From: Acidilobaceae archaeon | Lineage (GTDB): Archaea; Thermoproteota; Thermoprotei_A; Sulfolobales; Acidilobaceae | NCBI GenBank assembly: GCA_025058835.1 | Contig: JANXEI010000001.1 | Span: 128,561-192,560, forward strand | Direction: 5' to 3' | Length of the DNA stretch: 64,000 bases | Shown: positions 1 to 9,162 of the stretch, in pieces | Layout of the letters: each line of letters begins with the position of its first letter | Numbering within the stretch: the first letter of the stretch is position 1 | The notes under the pieces: generated by a model | What the model was told of the DNA's origin: nothing | Seen by the model: the letters and a program-made list of their open reading frames with translations, nothing else | Database searches by the model: none | Made by a program: the position numbers and the translations under genes

Positions 1-91
1 CGTTGCCAGGGACTTCAAGCTCATAGGAGTCATGAAGGCCCTCGGCGCAGGCCCCCTGGAGCTGTTCCAGCAGTACTCGCTCCCCTGGCTC
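1..91 (+). repeat. 91-bp perfect direct repeat, copy 1
   Basis: Bases 1-91 are identical to 3073-3163. Both lie in the FtsX domain of the two permease paralogues. Identity stops abruptly at base 92, and the rest of the two genes is clearly diverged, so this looks like a gene-conversion tract. The true left end lies outside the window. Confidence 0.9.
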
Positions 92-1522
92 CTGAGGGGG
101 ATGCTCGGGCTCGTGCTAGGGATCGCGCTAACGCCCTTCGCAGCCAAGGAAGTGTACGTTAGGGCGATAGGGGACGATGAGCTAGGCAACGCTCTCTACG
201 AAGTTTACGGCTTCACTGTCTACCCCGAGGTGATCGCCCTCTACGCCCTCGTCACGGCCCTTCTGCTCTTCCTAGGCTCCCTCGTCCCCTTCTTCCTCGC
301 CCTTCGAGTGCAACCCCTCGAGGCCATAACGTTTTCGGGCCTTTATGCCGGAGGGGGCGCGCGAGTGATCCCGCCCCTCCCAGGAGGCCTCAGGCTCATC
401 TACTTCCTGCGCGACATGGCAGCTAGGTTCTGGAAGATCGCAGCGCTGGTCCTCCTGCTCAGCTCCCTCCTAGGGCTTAGCGCAGCCTCTGCCATGATAG
501 CGAGCGGGGCTGAGGAGATCTCCGAGAGGGCCCGCGACAGGTCTTACAACCCGATGGATCTGTACATCTACGTCAACGACCTGGAGCAGAGCTTGAGGGT
601 AGTTGACACGCTGGAGAGGGAGCTAAAGGCTGGGGCTGAGAGGTACCACATAACCTACCTCAGGACCTTCTCGGGGGCTGTAGAGGGGTTGGGCTTCGTC
701 CCCCTCGTTGCCTCAGCGAGGGGCGACCCCACCCTAGAGTTCCCCTTGATAGAGGGGAGATATCCCTCTACGGGCGAGGCAGTAGTGTCCCAGAGCCTGG
801 CAAGGCTCAAGGGGCTAAAGGTCGGGGACGTGCTGGAGTTCAGGGACGGGCTGGGGAGGGTTCATGAGCTGAAGGTGGTGGGCGTTTCGAGGGCGCTGCA
901 CCTCGGGGGCTCCTACGTCCTCGTCTCTCCCGATCAGTACCTAACCATAGCCCGCGTCTCTGGGCCCTCTGCCTACGGGGGGCTCGCGGCAGCCGCAGCG
1001 CTAGGGGGGGAGGACGGGAGGGAGCTGGTGAGAAGGCTCGAGTCTGCCCTCTCGATCCAGGTGGAGGCTGAGGACAGGGAGGCTCTGGCCCGCTCCGTTA
1101 GATCCACTACCGGCCTTGTCAGGGGCGCGTCCTACTCGATTACCCTCGTGCTCCTCATAGTCTCAGTGATCGTTACAGCCTCTGTAGTGGTGGGCGACGT
1201 GCTGGCAAGGGTGAGGGAGATAGCAGTCATGAAGGCCCTAGGGATGAAGCCTCTGGACTTCTCCCTAATGTCCCTGTTGCAGGCCGTCCTTGCCACCCTC
1301 ATCTCCATTCCCCCCGCCCTCCTCATCGGTTACCTTGTGGCAGAGAGGCTAGCTAGAGGGGTCGCCACCTTCGTGCCTTACGTGGAGCCAAAGGTAGGCA
1401 TAGAGGCCCTCATTAACCCCCTCTCTGTGATGGCGCTCTTCTCCCTTTACCTCTCCCTCTTCCTAGCAACCTGGCTGGTGACGAGAAGGGTAAACGTGGT
1501 GAGGAGCATCTCGGATATATAG
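2..1522 (+). CDS. MacB/FtsX-family ABC transporter permease (5' end outside window)
   Basis: The frame is open from base 2, so this is the 3' part (506 residues) of a larger permease; the interrupted paralogue at 2252-4591 would be about 779 residues. Visible are FtsX-type membrane segments near the start (two hydrophobic stretches after the conserved LIGVMKALGAGPLELF), then a third segment, an extracytoplasmic domain of about 200 residues, and a second FtsX domain with the paired motif REIAVMKALGMKPLDF. It ends in a basic tail, TRRVNVVRSISDI. Proteins of this family couple to LolD/MacB-type ATPases and move lipoproteins, peptides or toxins, or act as mechanotransmitters; the substrate here is unknown. 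The matching ATPase follows 46 bases downstream. Its first 91 bases are identical to bases 3073-3163 in the paralogue. Confidence 0.88.
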   Translation, partial: VARDFKLIGVMKALGAGPLELFQQYSLPWLLRGMLGLVLGIALTPFAAKEVYVRAIGDDELGNALYEVYGFTVYPEVIALYALVTALLLFLGSLVPFFLALRVQPLEAITFSGLYAGGGARVIPPLPGGLRLIYFLRDMAARFWKIAALVLLLSSLLGLSAASAMIASGAEEISERARDRSYNPMDLYIYVNDLEQSLRVVDTLERELKAGAERYHITYLRTFSGAVEGLGFVPLVASARGDPTLEFPLIEGRYPSTGEAVVSQSLARLKGLKVGDVLEFRDGLGRVHELKVVGVSRALHLGGSYVLVSPDQYLTIARVSGPSAYGGLAAAAALGGEDGRELVRRLESALSIQVEAEDREALARSVRSTTGLVRGASYSITLVLLIVSVIVTASVVVGDVLARVREIAVMKALGMKPLDFSLMSLLQAVLATLISIPPALLIGYLVAERLARGVATFVPYVEPKVGIEALINPLSVMALFSLYLSLFLATWLVTRRVNVVRSISDI

Positions 1523-1523
1523 A

Positions 1524-1536
1524 GATATATATATTT
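1524..1536 (+). promoter_or_regulatory. TATA-like element before the ABC ATPase gene
   Basis: The run gatatatatattt lies in the 46-base gap after the permease stop. Its centre is about 39 bases before the ATG at 1569, so transcription would start about 13 bases before the gene. This suggests that the ATPase and the second permease can be transcribed separately from the first permease. Confidence 0.5.
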
Positions 1537-1568
1537 CGCGAAGGATATAGGCCAGTGAGGTTCCTCTC

Positions 1569-2255
1569 ATGTCTGTCCGCGTTCTGGACGTCTGGAAGGA
1601 GTACGTCATGGGCACTACGAGCACCCTAGCGCTGCGGGGGGTGACCCTCGAGGTAAGGGCAGGGGAGTTCGTTGCAATAACTGGTCCCAGCGGATCTGGG
1701 AAGAGCACCCTCACCTACCTCATCTCTGCCCTGGACGTGCCCACGAAGGGGAAGGTGGAGGTGGACGGGACCGTTGTGTCAGAGCTAAACGAGGGCCAGA
1801 GGAGCGCCTGGCGGAGAAGGAACGTAGGGATGATATTCCAGTTCTTCCACCTCCTCCCCACCCTTACTGCCCTAGAGAACGTCATGTTCTCAATGGAGCT
1901 TGCAGGGATAAGAGGAGACTTGAGGAGCAGGGCACTGGAGTTCCTTGACTTCGTGGGGCTGAGGGAGAAGGCGAACAGGTTTCCGTTCGAGCTCTCCGGG
2001 GGCGAGCAGCAGAGGGTTGCCATAGCTAGGGCTATATCCATGGACCCCAAGATCGTAGTGGCAGATGAGCCCACTGCCTTCCTAGACAGGGAGAACAAGC
2101 TGAAGGTGATGGAGCTGCTGAGGAAGGTGAACGAGCGGGGCAAGACAGTGATCTTCACCACCCACGACCTCGAGCTTGCCGCCTTTGCAGAGAGGAGGGT
2201 GAGGCTGGTGGACGGCCAGGTCGCTGGGGAGGAGCGATCGGGGAGGGCAAGATGA
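1569..2255 (+). CDS. ABC transporter ATP-binding protein, LolD/MacB type
   Basis: This 228-residue nucleotide-binding subunit has Walker A GPSGSGKST near residue 40, a Q-loop (MIFQFFHLLPTLTALENV), the signature LSGGEQQRVAIARA, Walker B KIVVADEPTAFLD and the H-loop TTHD. The tight Q-loop/LLPTLTALENV form is typical of the LolD/MacB/FtsE family, which pairs with FtsX-like permeases. It lies between two such permease genes, and its stop overlaps the start of the second (ATGA). It should power an exporter or extracytoplasmic mechanotransducer at the cytoplasmic membrane. The start is ATG 1569, shortly after the TATA-like element. Confidence 0.93.
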   Translation: MSVRVLDVWKEYVMGTTSTLALRGVTLEVRAGEFVAITGPSGSGKSTLTYLISALDVPTKGKVEVDGTVVSELNEGQRSAWRRRNVGMIFQFFHLLPTLTALENVMFSMELAGIRGDLRSRALEFLDFVGLREKANRFPFELSGGEQQRVAIARAISMDPKIVVADEPTAFLDRENKLKVMELLRKVNERGKTVIFTTHDLELAAFAERRVRLVDGQVAGEERSGRAR

Positions 2256-4591
2256 GCTCCCTCCTCAGGTCCTCCCTCAGGATGGTGCTGGGGAGGAGGC
2301 TAGAGACTCTTGCAGTGATCCTGGTAACCCTCGTGGCAGTGGTCGGTTCCACCTCCCTCGCTATGGTGAGCGAGAACTACAGCAGGGTGACCTACGAGCT
2401 CTACAAGGCCTCTGGCGGAGATCTCCTAGTCACCGGCTCCTTCCCTGCTGAGGTGGTCGACTAGCTCAGGGCACAGCCCTTCGTGGAGGAGGTGAGGGCG
2501 TTCCGCTTCACCTTCGCAGCGGCAAGGCAGGGAGAGGAGCTAGTAACCCTGCCTGTGCTGGGCCACGAGAGCTTCCCCCAGGTGTTCAAGCCCCACGTGC
2601 TCCGCGGTTCCCTGCCAAGGAACAAAGGGGAGGCCGTGCTCTACGAGACCCAGTGGGCTCCTGAGGCGCCGCGGTTGAGCTATGCAGGGGAGGTAACGCT
2701 GTTTGCCTACAGCTATGTGAAGGACAGGGTCATGAGGGAGGAGCTGAGGCTCGTGGGTAACGCGTCTGGGCTATACCAGATTGGAGGTCTGCCGCAAGTC
2801 CTCGTGGTCCACGAGAGCCTGCTAGAGGAAATGATGGGAGACGTCTACAGCTACCTTGCAGTAGATGTGAAGGGAGATGTGAGGGGAGGGGCTGAGAGGG
2901 TCCTGAAATGGCTGGAGGGGAGGGGGACAAGGGTGGCCTGGTACTTTGTGAACACTCCAGAGGAGAACGCTGTAGCCAGGATAGTTGCGGGCATCACGAG
3001 CCTCTTCGCCCTCCCTACCCTCGTCCTCCTGCTCTCGGTTCCTCTCATCTCAGCAAGCGTGGGCTCTGCTTTCGTTGCCAGGGACTTCAAGCTCATAGGA
3101 GTCATGAAGGCCCTCGGCGCAGGCCCCCTGGAGCTGTTCCAGCAGTACTCGCTCCCCTGGCTCATCAGAGGAGGCGCGGGGATGCTGCTTGCCCTGCTCC
3201 TCGCACCAGGCTTTGGCGAGAACTTCTACCGCTCCTCCATCCAGGACGAGGAGCTCGGCAGAGCCATATATGAGAGTTTCGGCTTCAGGGCTAGCGCTGA
3301 GACTTTGGTCTCCTATGCCGCGTTGGCCTTCCTCCTCATCCTGTTGGGGGCCCTCGTGCCGTTCCTGCTAGCCATGAGGGTGAAGCCCGTCGAGGCCATA
3401 ACTTTCACGGGGCTCTACGCGGAGAGGTCAGCCGCGTTCGTGCCGCCGACTTTTCGCCCCGTCCTCCTCTACTTCCTCCGGGAGCCTCTCGCCCGCTATT
3501 GGAAGCTGCTGGTCCTCGCGCTCCTCCTCGGGACCCTCATGAGCCTCGCAGCGTCGGCGGCTATGATAGGGAAGGGGGCGGAGGAGCTCGCCGCTAGGGC
3601 AAAGGACAGCGAGTACATGCCAATGGACGCATATGTGATCTTGAACGCCCTCTCGCCAGATGAGAAGCTCCAGCAGAAGGTGGAGGAGATCCTGAGGCCG
3701 CTGGCTCAATACCATCTCACCGTCGCCAGCAGGTTCTCTGGGGCAATAGAGGGCGTAGGCTTTGTCCAGCTGGTGGCCTCTGTAGGCGGCGACCCGAGCC
3801 TGGAGTTCCCCCTGCAGGAGGGCAGGTATCCGGGCAAGGGGGAGGCTGTCATCTCGCTGAACGTGGCGAAGCTGAAGGGGCTGGAGGTAGGGGACACGCT
3901 GAAGTTCCGGGACGGGCTGGGGAGGGAGCATAGCCTGAAGGTGGTGGGAATATCAAAGGCCCTCCACCTGGACGGGTCATATGTGCTTGTCTCACAAGAT
4001 CAGTACCTCGAGATCCGCGGCGCCTCGCGCTCCCTGACCTTCGGGGCCCTCTCTGCTGCCCTCGCCCTTCCCTAGGGGAGGGCTCCAGAGGAGGTGAGGA
4101 GGGCACTAGAGGCCTCCCTCCCCCTCCAGGCGACCTTACAGGACAGGGAGACCATCGCTCAGTCCATTGTCGACTCCATTGGGCTCGTCAGGGGAGCCCT
4201 TTCCGTCGTCTCAGCGCTAGCGATCTTCATCTCACTCGTAGTGGTTGGCACTGTGGTAATAGGAGATCATTTAGCCAGAGCGAAGGAGATAGCAGTGCTT
4301 AAGGCGCTAGGGCTCTCCCCCATAGCCCTCTCCCTCTTCTCCCTTCTCCTCGCCCTACTTGCCACACTCCTCTCCCTCCCCCTCGCTCTGCTCATGGGCT
4401 GGCTCCTTGCAGAGGGGTTTGCCAGAAACCTCGCCTCCTTCATCCCCTACATCTCCCCACAGCTTGCAGCAGAAGCTCTCCTCTCGCCGCTTCTCCTCCT
4501 GTCCTTGCTCGTCTTCTACCTAACAGTTATCGTTAGCGTTTACCTCATAACGAGGCGCATAAACGTAGTGAGGAGCCTCTCCGACCTATGA
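2252..4591 (+). pseudogene. MacB/FtsX-family permease interrupted by two in-frame TAG codons
   Basis: Reading from ATG 2252 in one frame gives a full-length MacB-type permease (about 779 codons) except for TAG at 2462-2464 (codon 71) and TAG at 4073-4075 (codon 608). There is no frameshift. Translation between and after the stops aligns closely with the intact paralogue at 2-1522: the FtsX motif DFKLIGVMKALGAGPLELF, the extracytoplasmic domain, and the end TRRINVVRSLSDL. The first TAG follows EVVD in the extracytoplasmic region after the first membrane segment; the second follows LSAALALP in a poorly conserved linker. GTG codons at 2483 and 4094 could restart translation. Frame and similarity are otherwise preserved, so decay must be recent, or the stops are read through, or the pieces are made separately, or the bases are sequencing errors. 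It overlaps the ATPase stop by 4 bases, as in an operon. Confidence 0.85.
3073..3163 (+). repeat. 91-bp perfect direct repeat, copy 2
   Basis: This is identical to bases 1-91 and lies in the first FtsX domain of the interrupted permease. Sequence upstream of 3073 has no counterpart in the window because copy 1 is cut by the window edge. Confidence 0.9.
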
Positions 4592-5743
4592 GCAGAACCT
4601 AGGCCTCGTGACGCTCTCCGCATAGGCTTTTTGCACTGCCTCCTTCACGCCTAGGGCTCGCGGGTGAACTATGTAGTCAGCAGCCGTCCCACAGGCCTCC
4701 GCGATCCTCATATGGGCAGAGAGCTCGGCAAAGACGCCGCCGAGAACGCCCTCTCCCATAGCAGCGTAGCCGAAGGCCGCCTCCTTCACGTTGCCGGGGA
4801 GGAGGGAGGAGAGGGGGATGACCTCCAGCTCCCTCAGCTTCTCCCTGAGCATGCTGACGATCTCAGCGCTCCGGGAGAACCTCCCGGAGGCTACCACGAG
4901 CCTAGAGCGGGGGGTGGAGAGGAGAGCTCTAGCCACGTCCTTCGCCGCGCCCTCGACGTAAGCATGGAGGAGCTCCTCCGCCCTCCTGTCTCCCTGAGCT
5001 GCCTCCTTGGCTATGAAAGCCATATCCTTCTGGGGCGAGAGCTCGTAGAGGCCTCCGCTCCAGACGTCCCACCTGGTCCAGCTGCCTGCAGCGCCCACTA
5101 CCTCCAGGTCCAAGGCTCCTGCCGTCACAAGGCCTACGCTGGCATAGCTGCCCCCTATGCCGTCCACCACCTTCCCCCCTTCAACGGCTATGCTGCCGAC
5201 GTAGCCATAGCCCAGCTCGAGGGTTACGAGATCGACCTTGTCGTAGTCCACCGATTCCCTCCTTGCCACGAAGTGGGTCGCAGCGAAAGTGGCTGCAAGC
5301 TTGTCCACGGTGCCCATGTCCATCTTGTTCAGCTTCCTGTACCGCGGCACGGTGGGGAGGTGGATCACTGCTGGCAGGAACAGCACCCTCTCTCCCATCT
5401 TGCCCACGAGCTGCTCTGTAACCAAAGCTAACCCTCTGTACACGTTAACCCCTAGCAGTCCCGCCCTCTCCCCTGCCCTGATCTGGTCCTCGGTGCTGAG
5501 GAGCAGTATCTCCAGGGCAAACCTCCTGACGTCCCTTACCTCAGAGCCCCGCGTGAGCGGCACCCCATAGCCAGAGGGGGCGATGACGTGAGTAGGCCTG
5601 GCCCTCTCGATCTCCCTCAGCAACAGCATTGGATCGTGGACGAGGGCAGAGGTCTCCACACTCCCCTCCTGCACTGCTTTCCCGTTCTCTATAGCTATGA
5701 CGTCGAAGCTCTTGGTCCCCGGATCTACGCCCACTACCCTCAC
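4586..5743 (-). CDS. DUF1464 family protein (acetokinase/hsp70-actin fold, predicted small-acid kinase)
   Basis: The 385-residue protein starts with the phosphate-1 motif of the ASKHA fold, MRVVGVDPGTKSFDVIAIENG, and carries LVVASGRFSRS and a late glycine-rich GYAAMGEG segment. This pattern fits DUF1464 (COG2441), an archaeal family annotated as predicted butyrate kinase without firm biochemistry. The GTG start at 5743 overlaps the stop of the upstream aldolase gene (GTGA), so the two genes are translationally coupled. The 3' end overlaps the end of the convergent permease by 6 bases and terminates in TAG. The substrate is unknown; linkage to an aldolase makes an acid or sugar-acid substrate plausible, but that is inference. 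Confidence 0.8.
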   Translation of the reverse strand: MRVVGVDPGTKSFDVIAIENGKAVQEGSVETSALVHDPMLLLREIERARPTHVIAPSGYGVPLTRGSEVRDVRRFALEILLLSTEDQIRAGERAGLLGVNVYRGLALVTEQLVGKMGERVLFLPAVIHLPTVPRYRKLNKMDMGTVDKLAATFAATHFVARRESVDYDKVDLVTLELGYGYVGSIAVEGGKVVDGIGGSYASVGLVTAGALDLEVVGAAGSWTRWDVWSGGLYELSPQKDMAFIAKEAAQGDRRAEELLHAYVEGAAKDVARALLSTPRSRLVVASGRFSRSAEIVSMLREKLRELEVIPLSSLLPGNVKEAAFGYAAMGEGVLGGVFAELSAHMRIAEACGTAADYIVHPRALGVKEAVQKAYAESVTRPRFCS

Positions 5744-6513
5744 GACAGACCCGCCGCCCTCTTGAACTCGTGAAGGAGGCTCTTGTAAGCTTCTACCAAC
5801 ACGAATATGTCAGCGCTAAAGGATATCATGTTATAGCCCATCTTGTACGCCTCGAGGGCCATGTTCAGGGTGGGGGCGAAGAAGGCAACGAGGGGCTTCC
5901 TCCCCCTCGACTTGCTGGCTATCTCCCTCACCGTTTCCACAAACTCAGGCCTGTCGTACATACCGTAGATGCCGAGGGAGGCCGAGAGGTCGTTGGGGCC
6001 CACGAGGATGCCGTTGACGGTCTCCACGGCAAGTATCTCCTCCAGGTTCTGCACAGCCTGCCTCGTCTCCACCTGGACCATGACTATGAGGTCCTCCTCG
6101 TAAGTTTCGAAGTACTTGCGCAGGGGCACATGGCCGTAGAGGGAGGCCCTCCTCGGCCCGAAGCCCCTGATGCCCCGCGGAGGGTAGAGGACAGACCTAG
6201 CCACCTGCCTAGCCTCCTCGCCGCTGTTTACCCAAGGGACTAGGATGCCATGGGCGCCTATGTCCAGAGCCCTCTTGATCTCGACGTGAGAGTTCCAGGG
6301 CACCCTCACTATGCCTGCCGTCTCCCCCTTGAGGGAGATGAGGATGTGCTCTGCCTCCCTGTAGCCGAGAGGGGAGTGCTCCAGGTCTATGACCACGAAG
6401 TCGAGAGGGAGAAGGCTTAGGGCCTCTGCCACCTCAGGGCTGTCCACAGTTATCCAGGTGCCTAGCGCAGGGGAGCCCGAAGAGACCTTCCTCAAGAGAG
6501 GATGCATGCTCAT
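5740..6513 (-). CDS. HpcH/HpaI aldolase / citrate lyase family protein
   Basis: This TIM-barrel class II aldolase has the family motifs VVIDLEHSPLGY, GAHGILVPWVNS, YPPRGIRGFGPRRAS, the metal ligand glutamate in MVQVETRQAV and the metal ligand aspartate in GPNDLSASLG. Family members cleave 2-keto-3-deoxy or 4-hydroxy-2-oxo acids to pyruvate plus an aldehyde. An in-frame ATG exists at 6561, but the extra residues (MRLINVINPKRGGVGG) do not look like family sequence and would run close to the tRNA promoter, so the start at 6513 (MSMHPLLRK, about 257 residues) is preferred. It is coupled to the downstream DUF1464 gene by a 4-base overlap. Confidence 0.85.
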   Translation of the reverse strand: MSMHPLLRKVSSGSPALGTWITVDSPEVAEALSLLPLDFVVIDLEHSPLGYREAEHILISLKGETAGIVRVPWNSHVEIKRALDIGAHGILVPWVNSGEEARQVARSVLYPPRGIRGFGPRRASLYGHVPLRKYFETYEEDLIVMVQVETRQAVQNLEEILAVETVNGILVGPNDLSASLGIYGMYDRPEFVETVREIASKSRGRKPLVAFFAPTLNMALEAYKMGYNMISFSADIFVLVEAYKSLLHEFKRAAGLS

Positions 6514-6577
6514 CCCCCCAACTCCGCCGCGCTTAGGATTAATTACGTTTATTAACCTCAAGCAGGGAGTTCTTGCT

Positions 6578-6654
<77 letters not shown>

Positions 6655-7437
6655 TTATATGGTCATTGCTCCTAGCAAGAGCGTTACAGCTCCCATGGCG
6701 AGCGTGAGCTCCCTCCCTCTCCTCCTCGCAAGCTCTATCAGTGCGCCCATGGTTGCAAGGCCCACCGCTGCAGAGACGAGGAGGGCAGGGAGCAGGGACT
6801 CCACCTCGCCCCAGGCCACTCCCTCGAAGAGGAGCGTCACGAGCAGCGCCCCTAGGTTAGCGGGTATTGAGGCAAGGAAGCTCAGCTTCAGGGCCCTCGC
6901 GGGGGAGAAGCTGAGGTAGAGGAGCAGGGTAACGGTTATGCCCGACCTGCTGATCCCGGGGAGCACCGCTAGCCCCTGTGCTACTCCGAAGAGCAGGGAG
7001 TCCCTGTGCCTCACCTCCTCCCTCTCCCCTCCCTCCCTCCTGAAGATCCCTTGGGCAAGGAGCGCCGCCCCTATCGCTATTGTCGAGATAGACAAGCCGA
7101 GGCCGGAGAGCATCTCCCTCGCCAGGAGGTAGAGGGGAGTTCCCACGGCAGCCGTTACGGTCGTTGATATGAGCAAGAAGCGGATCACCTTGCTATCCGA
7201 GAGGAGCTCGGGGAGCTCTCGCCAGTAATATGCTAGGGCAGAGAGGACCGTGCCTGCCTGGAGGGCAAGGCTGAGGGAGTAAGAGGAGGAGAGGGGATAG
7301 CCCAGGAGGGCAGCCGTTAGCAGGAGCACCGTCTTGCTCGACACGGGGAGCCACTCGAAGACCCCCTGCAGGACCCCTAGCAGTAGCTGCTCCTCCAGCC
7401 TCAACGCAGCCCTCAGCTTAATAGAGCTCGCTCTCAT
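6655..7437 (-). CDS. UppP/BacA-family undecaprenyl- (polyprenyl-) diphosphatase homologue
   Basis: This 260-residue polytopic membrane protein shows both halves of the BacA/UppP signature: QGVFEWLPVSSK near residue 23 and LAVLPGISRSGIT near residue 160. In bacteria the enzyme recycles the lipid carrier by dephosphorylating undecaprenyl diphosphate; in archaea the carrier would be dolichyl-type and serve N-glycosylation. Compared with E. coli, the first motif has Gln for the first Glu and Val where His30 lies, while the second Glu and the SRSG arginine remain. The stop codon TAA begins on the base directly after the tRNA-Ala CCA end, so the genes are convergent with no spacer. Confidence 0.82.
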   Translation of the reverse strand: MRASSIKLRAALRLEEQLLLGVLQGVFEWLPVSSKTVLLLTAALLGYPLSSSYSLSLALQAGTVLSALAYYWRELPELLSDSKVIRFLLISTTVTAAVGTPLYLLAREMLSGLGLSISTIAIGAALLAQGIFRREGGEREEVRHRDSLLFGVAQGLAVLPGISRSGITVTLLLYLSFSPARALKLSFLASIPANLGALLVTLLFEGVAWGEVESLLPALLVSAAVGLATMGALIELARRRGRELTLAMGAVTLLLGAMTI

Positions 7438-7443
7438 ATAAAT
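7436..7443 (+). promoter_or_regulatory. TATA box for the S9 peptidase gene
   Basis: The element atataaat is centred about 36 bases before GTG 7476 and only 15 bases before TTG 7455. The usual 25-base spacing predicts transcription starting near 7466, which would exclude the TTG and favour the GTG start. Confidence 0.5.
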
Positions 7444-7454
7444 GGAGAGCTCCC

Positions 7455-9113
7455 TTGGACCCTGCAGAGGCGCTGGTGAAGGTCAGGTTCGTTAGGAACG
7501 TGAGCGTTAACTCAAGGCTCAAGGCCGTTGCCTTCAACTGGAACAGGGACGGCAAGTGGGACGTCTTCTTGGCTACGGGCGAGAGGGTGGAGAAGCTAAC
7601 GGGCGGGAGGGACTCCTACCTTGAGCCAGAGATCAGCCCCCAGGGCGACGTCATAGCCTACCTGAAGGACAGGGACGGCGATGAGAACTTCCAGGTCATA
7701 CTTAGGGATTTGGCTAGCGGGAGGGAGGAGGACGTGACCAAGAGCTCTCAGCACTATCACTTCTCCCCTACCTTCAGCCCCGACGGCAGCAAGATCGCTT
7801 TCACCTCCAACAGGGGCGGGCTGCCCAGCCAGCTCTTCGTGATCGAGGACGGTAAGCTAAGAGAGCTCACGAGGTGGCGGGAGCCCATTACCAGCTTCAG
7901 CTGGGCCTCCCGGAACGAGATCGTTTACACGAGGGGCATATACAACACTGAGCTCCGCCTCCTCGACCTAGACGGGCGGGACGAGCTCCTCCTGCACTTC
8001 GAGGGCTCCGACACTTACGTGAGCGATGCAAGAGAGGGGAGAGCCCTGTTCATCTCCAACGTCAACGGCTGGAACGACGTAGGGGAGGTAGACCTGAGGA
8101 GCAGGGAAGTCAGCTGGATCTATAGGGACGAGACTGAGAAGGGCCCTGCCCGCTACGCGCAGGAGGGGATCCTCGTCCTACGGTATAGGGCAGGGAGGAA
8201 CGAGCTGGTGAAGGTAGAGGGGGGGAGGGCGGAGGTCGTGGAGGGCAACGTCGAGGAGTTCGACATAGATAAGGACTTGCTGGCCTTGGTCAAGTCCAGC
8301 TCCACCGTGCCCAGCGCCCTCTACTTGAACGGGGAGAAGCTCGTAGACACTACGCCCCAGCTGCCCCTGGTCAGTGCTGAGATCACGCGTTACAGGAGCT
8401 TTGACGGGCTCGAGATAGAGGCTGTCGTGTTTAGGCCCAAGAGCTGGAACGGGGATGCCGTCATCTACATTCACGGCGGGCCAGATGCGCATATGTACGA
8501 CGCCTGGTGCCCCCTCTGCCAGCTCCTGGCCATGGACGGTTTCCTGGTCATAGCGCCTAACTATAGGGGGAGCACCGGCTACGGGAAGCGCTTCCTCCAC
8601 CTCAACGACAAGGACCTGGGGGGCGGCGACATGAGGGACGTGGTCTCCGCTGCAAGGCTTGCAAGGAGCATGGGAGCTAGGCGAGTGTTCGCGGCAGGCG
8701 GGTCTTACGGCGGCTACCTCACGGCACTCGCGATGGTGAAGGAGCCAGCAGAGTGGGACGGGGGGATAGCCATAGTGGGCTTCTATAACTGGTACACCGA
8801 GTACGAGAAGGAGGCGGACTACCTCAAGGCGTACGATGATATGAAGATGGACCCCTCCCTCTTCAGGGACAGGTCGCCTATCTTCCACCTGGAGAAGCTC
8901 TCCGCGCCCATCCTGTTCCTCCACGGCGCCAACGATCCCCGCTGCCCGGTAGAGGAGGTGAAGCAGATGGCGCAGGAGCTGGACAAGATGGGGAAGCGGT
9001 ACGAGCTGAAGATCTACGAGGACGAGGGCCACGGCATAAGGAGGGACGAGAACAGGATAGACATGTACCGGCGCATACTCTCCTTCCTCCGGGCCCTGAG
9101 GGAGCAGGGCTAA
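7455..9113 (+). CDS. S9 family peptidase (acylaminoacyl-peptidase / prolyl oligopeptidase type)
   Basis: The N-terminal half is a TolB-like beta-propeller (repeats such as YLEPEISPQGDVIAYLKDRDGD and FSPTFSPDGSKIAFTSNRGG). The C-terminal half is an alpha/beta hydrolase with nucleophile GGSYGGYL, acid HGANDPRCP and histidine DEGHGIRR. The length of 552 residues is close to archaeal acylaminoacyl-peptidases. It should cleave short peptides or N-acylated amino acids in the cytoplasm, since no signal peptide is present. The longest frame starts at TTG 7455. The TATA box at 7436-7443 would put the RNA start after that codon, so GTG 7476 (MKVRFVRNVS) may be the true start. Confidence 0.93.
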   Translation: MDPAEALVKVRFVRNVSVNSRLKAVAFNWNRDGKWDVFLATGERVEKLTGGRDSYLEPEISPQGDVIAYLKDRDGDENFQVILRDLASGREEDVTKSSQHYHFSPTFSPDGSKIAFTSNRGGLPSQLFVIEDGKLRELTRWREPITSFSWASRNEIVYTRGIYNTELRLLDLDGRDELLLHFEGSDTYVSDAREGRALFISNVNGWNDVGEVDLRSREVSWIYRDETEKGPARYAQEGILVLRYRAGRNELVKVEGGRAEVVEGNVEEFDIDKDLLALVKSSSTVPSALYLNGEKLVDTTPQLPLVSAEITRYRSFDGLEIEAVVFRPKSWNGDAVIYIHGGPDAHMYDAWCPLCQLLAMDGFLVIAPNYRGSTGYGKRFLHLNDKDLGGGDMRDVVSAARLARSMGARRVFAAGGSYGGYLTALAMVKEPAEWDGGIAIVGFYNWYTEYEKEADYLKAYDDMKMDPSLFRDRSPIFHLEKLSAPILFLHGANDPRCPVEEVKQMAQELDKMGKRYELKIYEDEGHGIRRDENRIDMYRRILSFLRALREQG

Positions 9114-9162
9114 GAGCACCATCTTAAGGCTTTTCGCTATATGTATCGCGGAGCTGGGGGCT

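Noticed and set aside
2252-4591. Pyrrolysine decoding of the two TAG codons
   Set aside because: TAG is an ordinary stop in this window (for example 1520-1522, 41590-41592 and 43655-43657), and no pyl genes are visible. It is kept only as a check, not as a claim.
8178-9122. Long minus-strand open frame inside the S9 peptidase gene
   Set aside because: It is antisense to a well-conserved enzyme and has no family motifs. High GC content produces many such shadow frames, as also at 27061-27792 and 34839-35513.
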